Shown here in pieces: positions 1 to 6,790 of a stretch of DNA of 41,628 nt. The notes below the pieces were generated by a model that made no database searches, was not told the DNA's origin, and saw only the letters and a program-made list of their open reading frames with translations. Made by a program: the position numbers and the translations under genes. Location: contig JBFLXB010000032.1 of assembly GCA_040757335.1 (NCBI GenBank), positions 1 to 41,628 of the forward strand, given 5' to 3'. The stretch is from Nitrospirota bacterium. Lineage in GTDB: Bacteria; Nitrospirota; Nitrospiria; 2-01-FULL-66-17. Position 1 is the stretch's first letter. Every line of letters starts with the position of its first letter.

Positions 1-2
1 CC

Positions 3-296
3 CCGCCGCCTCCTCCTCCGCCGCCCCCGCCTCCACCACCTCCGCCTCCACCGACCGAAGCCGAATTAGCGGCCCAACGCGCGCGGGCAGAGCTGGCGCA
101 GAACAAGTATCGGGTGTTCTTGAGTCGCGGCGGGCGGGACCAGGCGTTCGTGTCGCGCGGAACCGAGACGTTCACGGTCGGACGCGGCGACCCCTTGGTC
201 GGCGGCGTGGTGCTCAAAGATCTGACTCCGGCGTACATCGTGCTCCACCACACCGACACCCAGCTCGAACTGACCGTTGCCCTGAGCGGCTCGTAA
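3..296 (+). CDS. C-terminal part of a PilP/GspC/GspB-like pilus biogenesis protein (5' truncated)
   Basis: The frame is open from the left edge to a TAA at 294-296. It starts with about 17 consecutive proline codons, then an Ala/Glu/Arg-rich linker, then a compact domain of about 60 residues containing GRGDPLVGGVVLKDLTPAYIVL. That pattern (a short strand, a 'gd.v' turn, 'v..i.pd.vvl') resembles the small beta domain of PilP, GspC and GspB, the periplasmic proteins that link the inner-membrane platform to the secretin. A proline-rich linker before this domain is usual for such proteins because it spans the periplasm. The gene lies directly upstream of the assembly ATPase, where MSHA loci carry mshM/mshN. 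The N-terminus, probably with a membrane segment, is outside the window. PilP, GspB and MshK/N cannot be separated from this fragment. Confidence 0.55.
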   Translation, partial: PPPPPPPPPPPPPPPPPTEAELAAQRARAELAQNKYRVFLSRGGRDQAFVSRGTETFTVGRGDPLVGGVVLKDLTPAYIVLHHTDTQLELTVALSGS

Positions 297-320
297 GCGC
301 TCCGCAGTAAATCCCCCCTA

Positions 321-341
321 CCCCCCTTTTTCAAAGGGGGG
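321..341. repeat. Perfect C-rich inverted repeat, first of an intergenic pair
   Basis: The arms CCCCCCTTT (321-329) and AAAGGGGGG (333-341) are perfectly complementary around a 3-base loop. The element lies 24 bases after the stop of the truncated gene and could act as a transcription terminator. From memory, C-rich elements of this kind occur as dispersed intergenic repeats in several GC-rich environmental genomes; copy number cannot be tested here. Confidence 0.6.
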
Positions 342-385
342 ACAACAACTGACTCCCCCGGTTTCTGATGGTGAATGTTCCTTCC

Positions 386-409
386 CCTTCCCCCCCTTGC
401 GGGGGAAGG
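386..409. repeat. Second C-rich hairpin repeat upstream of the pilus ATPase gene
   Basis: The arms CCTTCCCCC (386-394) and GGGGGAAGG (401-409) form a perfect 9-bp stem with a 6-base loop. With the hairpin at 321-341 it fills most of the 240-base gap between the truncated gene and the ATPase gene. The pair looks like a small intergenic repeat cassette; either hairpin could terminate or insulate transcription. Confidence 0.55.
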
Positions 410-474
410 CGGGATGGGGGGTACGCCTGCTGGTGGCCTGTGCCTCTTGGCGGTGCGGGCCGGGCCGCCTTGCC

Positions 475-502
475 TTGCGCATTTTCGGACCTCTGCTACA
501 TT
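475..502 (+). promoter_or_regulatory. Candidate sigma70-type promoter for the pilus operon
   Basis: TTGCGC (475-480), a 16-base spacer and TACATT (497-502) lie 34 bases before the ATG chosen for the ATPase gene and after the two C-rich hairpins. The -35 match is partial, so this is tentative. If real, it excludes the longer open frame that begins near 375. Confidence 0.35.
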
Positions 503-536
503 GAACCGCGTTACGCGCAGGAAGCGGCTCACGTTG

Positions 537-2228
537 ATGGCACAGCCTCAACAAAAGCGTAAGAAGATCGGCGAAATGCTGATCGCCGAGGGGTTGCTCA
601 CGCAGGAGCAGCTTGAAACTGCCCTCGAGGAGCAACGTCGGCACGGCGGTCGCATCGGTGCGATCTTGAAGAGCCTCGGGTTCGTGACCGAGGAAGGCAT
701 CATCAAAACTCTGGGACGCCAAACCGGAATTCCGCACCAGGTCCTGTCCACCGTCATCATCGACTCCGACGTGGTCAAGCTCGTCCCGGAATTGATGGCG
801 CGGCGCCACCAGGCGATCCCGCTTTACAAGAAGGGAAGAGTGCTGACCCTCGCAATGGTCGATCCCCTCAACGTGGTCGCCCTGGACGACGTCGGGCGCG
901 CCACGGGGCTGGAGATCCAGCCGGTGGTGGCGACCGAGCAGGACGTGATGCGCGCGATCGAACGCCAATACGGCATGACGTCGACCATCCAGGAGGCGGT
1001 CAAGAACTTGGAGCCGCTGGAGGTGGAAGAGCCGTCCACGGCCGAGGCCGAACGGCTGGCCGAGGATACGCCGGTCGTCAAGTTCGTCACCACCGTCATC
1101 ACACAAGCGGTCCATGAAGGCGCGAGCGACATCCATATCGAGCCCGACGCGGACGTGTTGCGGGTGCGTCACCGCGTGGACGGCGTGCTCGTGGAGGTGA
1201 CCACGGCGCCCAAGGGCCTGCAGGGCGGGGTGCTCTCGCGCGTCAAGATCATGGCGGATCTGGATATCTCGGAACGACGCGTGCCGCAGGACGGCCGCAT
1301 CCAAATGAAAGTGGGCGAGCGCGATATCGATCTCCGCGTGTCCACGTTGCCCACGATCTATGGCGAAAAGGTGGTGCTCCGGATCCTGGACAAGCGCCAA
1401 GGCATCGTCAAGCTTCCGGATCTGGGCTTCGCCCCGGGTGCGTTCGAAGTCGTGAAGCGCCTGGTGGCCAGACCCTACGGGCTCTTTCTGGTCACTGGCC
1501 CCACCGGGAGCGGGAAAACCACCACGCTGTGCGCGGCATTGAACACGATCAACACCATCGCCCGCAACATCGTGACGATCGAAGACCCGGTCGAATACCA
1601 GTTGAAGGTTGTGAATCAAGTCCAGGTCAACGCCAAGGCCGGGGTCACGTTTGCCAACGGTCTGCGGTCCATCCTGCGTCAGGACCCGGACGTGATCATG
1701 ATCGGCGAAATCCGCGACCGCGAGACCGCCACCATCGCGATCCAGGCCGCGCTGACCGGCCACCTCGTCTTCTCCACGTTGCACACGAACGACGCGCCCA
1801 GCGCCGTGGCGCGGTTGATCGACATCGGGGTGGAACCCTACTTGATCGCGTCGTCGTTGATCGGCGTGGTGGCCCAACGGTTGGTCCGCAAAATTTGTCC
1901 CACCTGCCGCAAGCCCACCGTGGTGCCGGCCGACGCGTTCGCCGGGATCACCCCGGAAAGCGGGACGTTGTCGCCGGCCAAGGGGGCGGGTTGCTCGGGT
2001 TGCCGCAACACCGGGTACAGCGGCCGTATCGGCATTTTCGAATTGTTGACCGTGACCGACGCGTTGCGCGATCTGGTCATCAATCGCGCGCCCGCCACGC
2101 TACTCAAGAACACGGCGTTGCAAGGAGGGTTCGTGCCGTTGCGGCAGGCTGGATTGGCCAAAGCTGCGGCCGGGATCACCACGCTCGAAGAGGTCTACCG
2201 CGTCACGCAGGAAGCGGATGGCGAGTGA
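537..2228 (+). CDS. mshE: MshE-like pilus assembly ATPase (GspE/PilB family) with MshEN c-di-GMP-binding domain
   Basis: Hexameric cytoplasmic ATPase that powers pilus extension, 563 residues. The N-terminal MshEN domain shows two 24-residue motifs, K10-Q33 (KIGEMLIAEGLL...) and R39-Q62 (RIGAILKSLGFV...), separated by the 5-residue spacer RRHGG; this is the arrangement known to bind cyclic di-GMP in MshE. The catalytic domain has Walker A GPTGSGKT (321-328), the Walker B region DPDVIMIGEIRD with E391, and a C-terminal zinc finger (CPTC then CSGC). The ATG at 537 was chosen because it lies 12-14 bases after AGGAAG and directly precedes the MshEN domain; an upstream extension to 375 would run through the hairpin repeats. 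It is followed by the platform gene after 144 bases. The c-di-GMP motif and the following genes favour MshE over PilB or GspE. Confidence 0.9.
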   Translation: MAQPQQKRKKIGEMLIAEGLLTQEQLETALEEQRRHGGRIGAILKSLGFVTEEGIIKTLGRQTGIPHQVLSTVIIDSDVVKLVPELMARRHQAIPLYKKGRVLTLAMVDPLNVVALDDVGRATGLEIQPVVATEQDVMRAIERQYGMTSTIQEAVKNLEPLEVEEPSTAEAERLAEDTPVVKFVTTVITQAVHEGASDIHIEPDADVLRVRHRVDGVLVEVTTAPKGLQGGVLSRVKIMADLDISERRVPQDGRIQMKVGERDIDLRVSTLPTIYGEKVVLRILDKRQGIVKLPDLGFAPGAFEVVKRLVARPYGLFLVTGPTGSGKTTTLCAALNTINTIARNIVTIEDPVEYQLKVVNQVQVNAKAGVTFANGLRSILRQDPDVIMIGEIRDRETATIAIQAALTGHLVFSTLHTNDAPSAVARLIDIGVEPYLIASSLIGVVAQRLVRKICPTCRKPTVVPADAFAGITPESGTLSPAKGAGCSGCRNTGYSGRIGIFELLTVTDALRDLVINRAPATLLKNTALQGGFVPLRQAGLAKAAAGITTLEEVYRVTQEADGE

Positions 2229-2372
2229 CAATTTCCGGCAGATCTATGGAGCACACTTCTCAGTCGGCGCGACGTGTGTACACGCTCGATCAAAAACCTC
2301 TTTTTCTTCAAATCGATCAGAGGAATCTGGAAGGACGATCCATAGCACGTCCCTTGCAGAGCGCACCCGCCG

Positions 2373-3605
2373 ATGGCTCTATATCGCTACAAAGCCCGTG
2401 ATAAGTCGGGGAGTATGATGACCGGAGTCCTCGACTCATCGGGCCGCGACGCCGTTGCGACCCACCTCAGCCAGATCGGGTACCTCCCGGTCCGCATCGA
2501 AGAGGCGAGGGGGTGGGACTGGCGAGAGGCGATCAAAAATCTCGAAGAATCGCTCACCCAAGTCACGCCACAGGACAAGATCATCCTGACCAGGCAGATG
2601 GCCACGCTGATCGACGCGGGTCTGTCGTTCGTGGCGGTGTTCGACGCGCTGATCGAGCAGACGCCCAACCCCCGGCTCAAAAACATCCTCACTCAGGTCC
2701 GACGTGATGTGGAAGGCGGCATGCGATTCTCGGACTCACTCGCCAAACACCCCGCGGTGTTCGAAACGCTCTACGTCAGCATGGTGCGGGCGGGGGAAGA
2801 ATCCGGAACTCTGGATGAGATGCTTAACCGCTTGGCGTCATTGGCCGAACATGATGCCGAAGTCCGCGCACGAATCAAATCCGCAACGCGTTATCCCAAG
2901 ATCGTGATCCTAGCGCTAGTGATAGCGTTTGGAGTGATTGCAGGGTTTGTCATGCCCCGCTTCACCGCACTTTACTCACAGTTCAACGCGACGTTGCCGC
3001 TTCCCACCCGCATCATGATTGGCATCAGCCACACCGTCCAGTCCTACGGGCTCGTAATGCTAGCCGCGATCGTCGCCGTGTCCGTCGGCGTGTTGTATTA
3101 CGTCCGATCGGAAACCGGCCGTCCGGTGTGGGATGCCTTCAAACTCAAGCTGCCGATCTTTGGGCCGATCTTTCTCAAGTCGGCACTCTCCAAGTTTGCT
3201 CGTGTGTTCGGCACGCTCAACCGCTGTGGATTGCCCGCGCTTCAGGCCTTGGAGATCGTGTCGAAAACCGTCAACAACGTGGCCATCGCTCGGGCGATCG
3301 ACATGATCCAGGATGGCGCCCGGCAGGGAAAGGGTCTCGTCCAGCCGATGAAAGGCGCCAGGCTCTTTCCGGCCGGCGTACTCCAGATGGTGGCTATTGG
3401 AGAAGAAACTGGTCAGCTCGAACCAATGTTGATGAAAGTGTCCGAGTACTACGATCGAGAGGTCGACTACTCGCTGCGGACATTGGCCACGTCCATCGAG
3501 CCCATTCTGCTGACAGTCATCGGTGGGGTGGTGCTGTTCCTGGCGTTGGCCGTGATGATGCCGTGGTGGAATCTGATCAACGTGTATCGGGGCGGCGGGG
3601 GGTGA
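2373..3605 (+). CDS. mshG: MshG/PilC-like inner-membrane platform protein (T2SS F family)
   Basis: Polytopic platform protein of 410 residues, the usual family length, that couples the ATPase to pilin insertion. It begins with the characteristic MALYRYKARDKSG and carries two T2SSF domains, at about residues 70-190 and 275-395. Hydrophobic helices lie at about residues 172-195 and 220-245, and a last one is near 380-402. Motifs such as RQMATLIDAGLSF, a MVRAGEESG-type helix and its second copy MVAIGEETGQLEPML are clear. The gene sits after the ATPase, as in mshE-mshG. The 144-base gap before it contains a direct repeat TCGATCA (2286-2292, 2313-2319) and no clear promoter. The stop is a UGA followed by C, and the next gene lies in the same reading frame. 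Confidence 0.92.
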   Translation: MALYRYKARDKSGSMMTGVLDSSGRDAVATHLSQIGYLPVRIEEARGWDWREAIKNLEESLTQVTPQDKIILTRQMATLIDAGLSFVAVFDALIEQTPNPRLKNILTQVRRDVEGGMRFSDSLAKHPAVFETLYVSMVRAGEESGTLDEMLNRLASLAEHDAEVRARIKSATRYPKIVILALVIAFGVIAGFVMPRFTALYSQFNATLPLPTRIMIGISHTVQSYGLVMLAAIVAVSVGVLYYVRSETGRPVWDAFKLKLPIFGPIFLKSALSKFARVFGTLNRCGLPALQALEIVSKTVNNVAIARAIDMIQDGARQGKGLVQPMKGARLFPAGVLQMVAIGEETGQLEPMLMKVSEYYDREVDYSLRTLATSIEPILLTVIGGVVLFLALAVMMPWWNLINVYRGGGG

Positions 3606-3629
3606 CACATCGACCGATTCTCGGGACGG

Positions 3630-3992
3630 GTGTTCGATGCGGCGCTGGTGGTTACCCTCGCCGGGCTGCTTGCTGCGGGAATCTTCCTGTATTTCCCGCC
3701 GCTGCTGCGAGCGGCCAGGGAGTCGGCGCTTCAGATGACGCTCGCGAATGTGCGCACCGCGGTCACGCTGTTCCGCATCCGGGAGGGTCGTCTTCCCGGA
3801 GACGTGCGCGAGTTGCTCGACCGGGGATATGTAGTGGATGGGCCCCAGGGGCCCTTGTATGTCGGGACGTATCTCACCCATGAACAGCGGGACGTGGAGG
3901 GGTTCCCGCTCGATCCATTTGGACATCGGTTTGAGTACGACCCGGTCAAGGGTCGGGTGTGGTCCACAACGCACCGGTATCGGGAGTGGTAG
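3630..3992 (+). CDS. MshF-like small pseudopilin without a prepilin leader
   Basis: A 120-residue protein with a hydrophobic N-terminal helix (about residues 4-25), then an amphipathic helix and a pseudopilin-like segment (ANVRTAVTLFRIREGRLP, then ELLDRGYV) resembling GspG-type proteins. There is no G|FTLIE processing site, so the helix probably stays as a membrane anchor. It sits where mshF occurs in MSHA operons, between the platform and pilin genes. It is in the same frame as the platform gene, separated only by that gene's TGA and eight sense codons. GTG at 3630 is the first usable start and lacks a convincing Shine-Dalgarno, so translation may depend on coupling. MshF assignment rests on position and type, not on detailed similarity. 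Confidence 0.65.
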   Translation: MFDAALVVTLAGLLAAGIFLYFPPLLRAARESALQMTLANVRTAVTLFRIREGRLPGDVRELLDRGYVVDGPQGPLYVGTYLTHEQRDVEGFPLDPFGHRFEYDPVKGRVWSTTHRYREW

Positions 3993-4057
3993 CGGAGTCG
4001 TCACAGGAGAACGCTTCGCCACCGGAGGGCAATTCACTAATCGGAAAGGAGTGAACG

Positions 4058-4531
4058 ATGCGGTTGATTCGGAGTGAAAGGGGCTTCACGTTGATCGAGT
4101 TAGTGATCGTGCTGGTGATTCTGGGCATCTTGGGTGCGGTAGCAATGCTGGGATACGTCGATCTGAGCGCCCAGGCGCGTGACGCGGCCATCGAAGGGAC
4201 GTTCGGATCACATTCTTCTCAGCTGGCCATTGCCATCGGTTTGTGTCGAAGCCTCCCGGCCCAAGCCAGCGGGACCGGTGCTTGTAATGGCACAACCGAC
4301 TTTGCGGGCGACTTCGAAACCACCGTCTACAACGCAGTCGGTGTCACCGGCAGCGAAATTGCGAGAAGCGCGTATGGGACCCCTGCTGCGGGACAATTCA
4401 ATATCTGCTCGGGTTCAACAGGGAACGGGCGGTTTACGACGGTCACATACAACCCCGCAGCGACTCCACAGCTCGTAAGGGCGGCTATCGCGAACTGGGC
4501 CGGGGGATTGACCTGCGCAACGGCTTCGTAA
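4058..4531 (+). CDS. Type IV major pilin, first tandem copy (MshA/MshB-like)
   Basis: Prepilin of 157 residues with leader MRLIRSERG and the processing site G|FTLIEL, including Glu5 of the mature chain. A hydrophobic helix of about 22 residues follows, then a soluble domain with four cysteines (GLC, GAC, ICSG, LTC) that could form two disulfides. AAAGGAGTG upstream is a good ribosome-binding site. The next gene encodes a close paralogue (clearly over half identical, with cysteines and spacing conserved). Mature position 22 is Leu instead of the usual helix-bending Pro. Copy number, position after the mshF-like gene and the downstream hairpin suggest that one or both copies build the fibre shaft. 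Which is MshA and which MshB cannot be told. Confidence 0.9.
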   Translation: MRLIRSERGFTLIELVIVLVILGILGAVAMLGYVDLSAQARDAAIEGTFGSHSSQLAIAIGLCRSLPAQASGTGACNGTTDFAGDFETTVYNAVGVTGSEIARSAYGTPAAGQFNICSGSTGNGRFTTVTYNPAATPQLVRAAIANWAGGLTCATAS

Positions 4532-4558
4532 GTCGTATCGGTTAGGTAGCGTGACGCG

Positions 4559-4587
4559 AGGAGGGAGGGGGTACGCCCCTCCCTCCT
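4559..4587 (+). terminator. 12-bp perfect hairpin between the tandem pilin genes
   Basis: The arms AGGAGGGAGGGG (4559-4570) and CCCCTCCCTCCT (4576-4587) pair perfectly with a 5-base loop. No T-run follows, so it may be an attenuator, an mRNA 3'-end stabiliser or a partial terminator instead of a classical intrinsic terminator. A second small stem-loop, TCTGG/CCAGA (4591-4605), lies directly after it and before the next ribosome-binding site. Confidence 0.6.
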
Positions 4588-4625
4588 GCGTCTGGTGAGT
4601 CCAGACGAACGAGGAGGAGCTAAGA

Positions 4626-5096
4626 ATGACACGGCGTCGAAATGAAAAGGGATTCACCCTGATTGAGTTGGTCGTTGTGCTGGTGATTCTGGCCATCCTG
4701 GGCGCCGTGGCTATGCTTGGCTACGTTGACCTCAGCACACAGTCGCGCGATGCCGCGCTGGAGGGGACTTTTGGTTCCCATGCATCCCAGTTGGCGATCG
4801 CGGTCGGGCTCTGTCGGAGTCTACCGGCCCAGGCGAGCGGTGCCGGCTCCTGCGACGGCGTTGCGGATTTCTCAGGTGATTTTGAAACAGCGGTCTACAA
4901 TGCGGTGGGTGTAACGGGCAGTGAAATCTCAAGGGGCGCGTACGGATCGCCTGCGGCCGGCCAGTTCCAAGTCTGTAGTGGCTCGGCGGGTAACGGGCGC
5001 TTTATTACGGCGACCTACAACCCTGTAGCGACCCCGCAGCTCACGAGAACCGCGCCCGCGGCTTGGGCGGCTGGGGCGTGCGGGGCGGCGACCTAG
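4626..5096 (+). CDS. Type IV major pilin, second tandem copy (MshA/MshB-like)
   Basis: Prepilin of 156 residues with leader MTRRRNEKG and processing site G|FTLIEL, Glu5 present. The region from LGAVAMLGYVDLS to CRSLPAQASG is almost identical to the upstream copy; most differences fall in the middle and C-terminal parts. The four cysteines are conserved. As in the first copy, mature residue 22 is Leu instead of Pro. GAGGAGGAG ahead of the ATG is a strong ribosome-binding site. A 16-bp hairpin follows the stop, as expected for an abundantly transcribed pilin. It probably arose by recent tandem duplication; both copies are intact with good translation signals, so both are probably functional. 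Confidence 0.9.
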   Translation: MTRRRNEKGFTLIELVVVLVILAILGAVAMLGYVDLSTQSRDAALEGTFGSHASQLAIAVGLCRSLPAQASGAGSCDGVADFSGDFETAVYNAVGVTGSEISRGAYGSPAAGQFQVCSGSAGNGRFITATYNPVATPQLTRTAPAAWAAGACGAAT

Positions 5097-5117
5097 CCGG
5101 ACTGTCTGCTGACGCAC

Positions 5118-5154
5118 TGAGGCGACGTGGAGAGGTTGTCTCCACGTCGCCTCA
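5118..5154 (+). terminator. 16-bp perfect hairpin after the second pilin gene
   Basis: The arms TGAGGCGACGTGGAGA (5118-5133) and TCTCCACGTCGCCTCA (5139-5154) pair perfectly around a 5-base loop, 21 bases after the pilin stop codon. There is no T-run. Its strength and position suggest it ends or protects the pilin mRNA, so that minor-pilin genes downstream are made at lower level. Confidence 0.65.
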
Positions 5155-5170
5155 TGGGCAGCGCCCTCGT

Positions 5171-5806
5171 ATGGTCCGAAGTGCTCGATATCGTCTCCGA
5201 CACTCGGGCATCGCGACAAGGTCCCGCGCACGGCTGACTGCCGAATGGAACCGTCTCGCAGACTTGGTGGGGAGGCTGCTCTGTTCGAGGCGGCGCGATG
5301 GTTTTACGCTCGTCGAACTAATTCTCATCATTCTGATCCTGGTCACTATTGCGGCCGCGGTCATTCCCACAATCGGTGACACCACGGGTATGCGAATGTC
5401 GGCTACCGCACGCAAGGTCCAGTCCGACATCGCGTATGCGCAATCTCTCGCCATGACGAGCGGTCAGCGGTATCGGGTGTATTTCAACCTGGCTCCAGCG
5501 CCAGCGGCGGGTTACGCCGTGGTTAACAACGCCGACGGAGACGCCAACTGGGGTGAAGCGGGCGAATTCGCCCGCGATCCCAATGGCGGCGATTCTCTAT
5601 CCGTGACCCTGAATGCGGGCACGTATGCGGGAGTCACCATCTCTGCGGTGGGCTTTTCGGGCTCGTTTGTAGAATTCGATAGTTTGGGGAGGCCGTACGA
5701 CAATCTCGGACTCCTGGCGGCGGCCAATACCGTCACCCTCGCCGGAGGCTCGGCGACCCAGACCGTTACCGTGACGCCGCAAACCGGGCGAGTGACAGTT
5801 CCATGA
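5171..5806 (+). CDS. GspH/MshC-like minor pilin
   Basis: Minor (pseudo)pilin with the type III signal site DG|FTLVEL, Glu5 and Pro22 present. The soluble domain has GspH features: the helix TARKVQSDIAYAQSLAMTSG followed by beta strands and the motif FDSLGRP. The start is uncertain. ATG 5171 is the first start after the 16-bp hairpin and gives a 46-residue leader, which is long. GTG 5267 would give a conventional 12-residue basic leader. Neither has a clear ribosome-binding site, and the long N-terminal stretch is Arg-rich and may not be translated. The 3' end overlaps the next gene by 4 bases (ATGA), so the minor pilins are translationally coupled. Position matches mshC. Confidence 0.8.
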   Translation: MVRSARYRLRHSGIATRSRARLTAEWNRLADLVGRLLCSRRRDGFTLVELILIILILVTIAAAVIPTIGDTTGMRMSATARKVQSDIAYAQSLAMTSGQRYRVYFNLAPAPAAGYAVVNNADGDANWGEAGEFARDPNGGDSLSVTLNAGTYAGVTISAVGFSGSFVEFDSLGRPYDNLGLLAAANTVTLAGGSATQTVTVTPQTGRVTVP

Positions 5807-6228
5807 GCCGGAGAAGGCCCAACGCTCCAGACAGCGGAGTTCGCGGTTTCACGCTGATCGAAGTCACTATCACCATTCTTGTAATTGCGATTATCGGAAC
5901 CGCTGTTCTCCTGCCGTTTGTCAGCAGTCTGAGCGGTAGTCCGAACCCTGTGGTCATGCAACAGGCGATCGACCTCGCCCAAGGGGAGTTGGAGCAGGTG
6001 ATCGCCACGAAGCGTGCGAACGGATTCGCGGCCATTGTTTCCGGCTGTAGCGCGTTTCCCATGCCCGCAGGATTTACGTGCACTCGGACAGTCTGTTACG
6101 TGCCGGCCGCGAATCTCAATGACACGTCGACCTGCGCCGCGGCGACGGCCTACAAACGGGTAGCTGTCACAGTCAATCATGCTCTGGTGGGCGACGTGTC
6201 GGCCGTGTCGTTAGTGACGAACCCGTAG
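5803..6228 (+). CDS. MshD-like (GspI/PilV type) minor pilin
   Basis: A 141-residue prepilin with a 15-residue basic leader ending RG, then FTLIEV, with Glu5 present. After the hydrophobic helix comes a segment typical of GspI/PilV proteins (VVMQQAIDLAQGELEQVI), then a cysteine-bearing domain (GCSAF, FTCTRTVCY, TCAAA) ending with a strand, YKRVAVTVNH, as in MshD-like proteins. It starts inside the stop of the previous gene (ATGA). Position after the MshC-like gene matches mshD. It is probably part of the tip-initiating minor pilin complex. Confidence in the pilin family is high; the MshD name rests on synteny. Confidence 0.82.
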   Translation: MSRRRPNAPDSGVRGFTLIEVTITILVIAIIGTAVLLPFVSSLSGSPNPVVMQQAIDLAQGELEQVIATKRANGFAAIVSGCSAFPMPAGFTCTRTVCYVPAANLNDTSTCAAATAYKRVAVTVNHALVGDVSAVSLVTNP

Positions 6229-6235
6229 GCGGTGC

Positions 6236-6790
6236 ATGACACTGAGGCATTCAAGGCGACTGGGTACCGTCGGGAAGCTGTTGATCGATTCTCTGTCCAA
6301 CGCCTCCGTTCGCCGTGGCGAGCGCGGCTTCACCCTGATCGAGCTGATCATGACGATCGTGCTCGTTGGCATTATCGGGGGCATCATCGGGGCGTTGTTG
6401 CTGGGTGGGACCCAGGCGTTCGTAGCGGAGGACACCAAGGCTTCCCTAACGACCCAAGGACGCTTGGCCGTAGAGCGGATGGTTCGCGATATCCGTCTGG
6501 TGCGTAGCCGAACCGCGGGAGACATTCCCACCATGACCGCGGCCACGCTCAATTTTATCGACACGTCCGGGAACGCGATCGCGTACACCTCCGGGGGTGG
6601 GTCGATTACGCGTAACGGGGTTGTGCTCGCGGCTGCACCGACGGCCAACTTGGCCTTCTCGTATTTCCAACAGGACGGCACGCCGGCCGCCTCGGCCGCT
6701 CAAGTGTGGGTGATCCAGGTGGACCTCACGTTTGGAGGAACCAACGACAGCCAGGATTTTAGGGTGCGGATTCATCCGAGGAACTTCTAA
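6236..6790 (+). CDS. MshO-like (GspJ/PilW type) minor pilin
   Basis: A 184-residue prepilin with a long basic leader of about 31 residues ending ERG, then FTLIELIMTIVLVGIIGG; Glu5 is present. The mature chain has the PilW/GspJ-type helix (TTQGRLAVERMVRDIRLVRS) and a beta-rich tail that includes IQVDLTFGG. It begins 7 bases after the MshD-like stop, and its own stop overlaps the next start by one base (TAATG). The fourth position in the minor pilin series matches mshO. Confidence 0.82.
   Translation: MTLRHSRRLGTVGKLLIDSLSNASVRRGERGFTLIELIMTIVLVGIIGGIIGALLLGGTQAFVAEDTKASLTTQGRLAVERMVRDIRLVRSRTAGDIPTMTAATLNFIDTSGNAIAYTSGGGSITRNGVVLAAAPTANLAFSYFQQDGTPAASAAQVWVIQVDLTFGGTNDSQDFRVRIHPRNF

Noticed and set aside
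327-331. HEAEV in the M1-like protein as an active HEXXH zinc motif (residue positions)
   Set aside because: The fifth position is Val, not His, and no GxMEN motif is present; coordinates given here are residues in the 880-residue protein.
318-1877. 519-codon open frame on the minus strand
   Set aside because: It is antisense to the pilus ATPase gene, Arg/His/Asp-rich and has no recognisable domain; typical GC-rich shadow frame.
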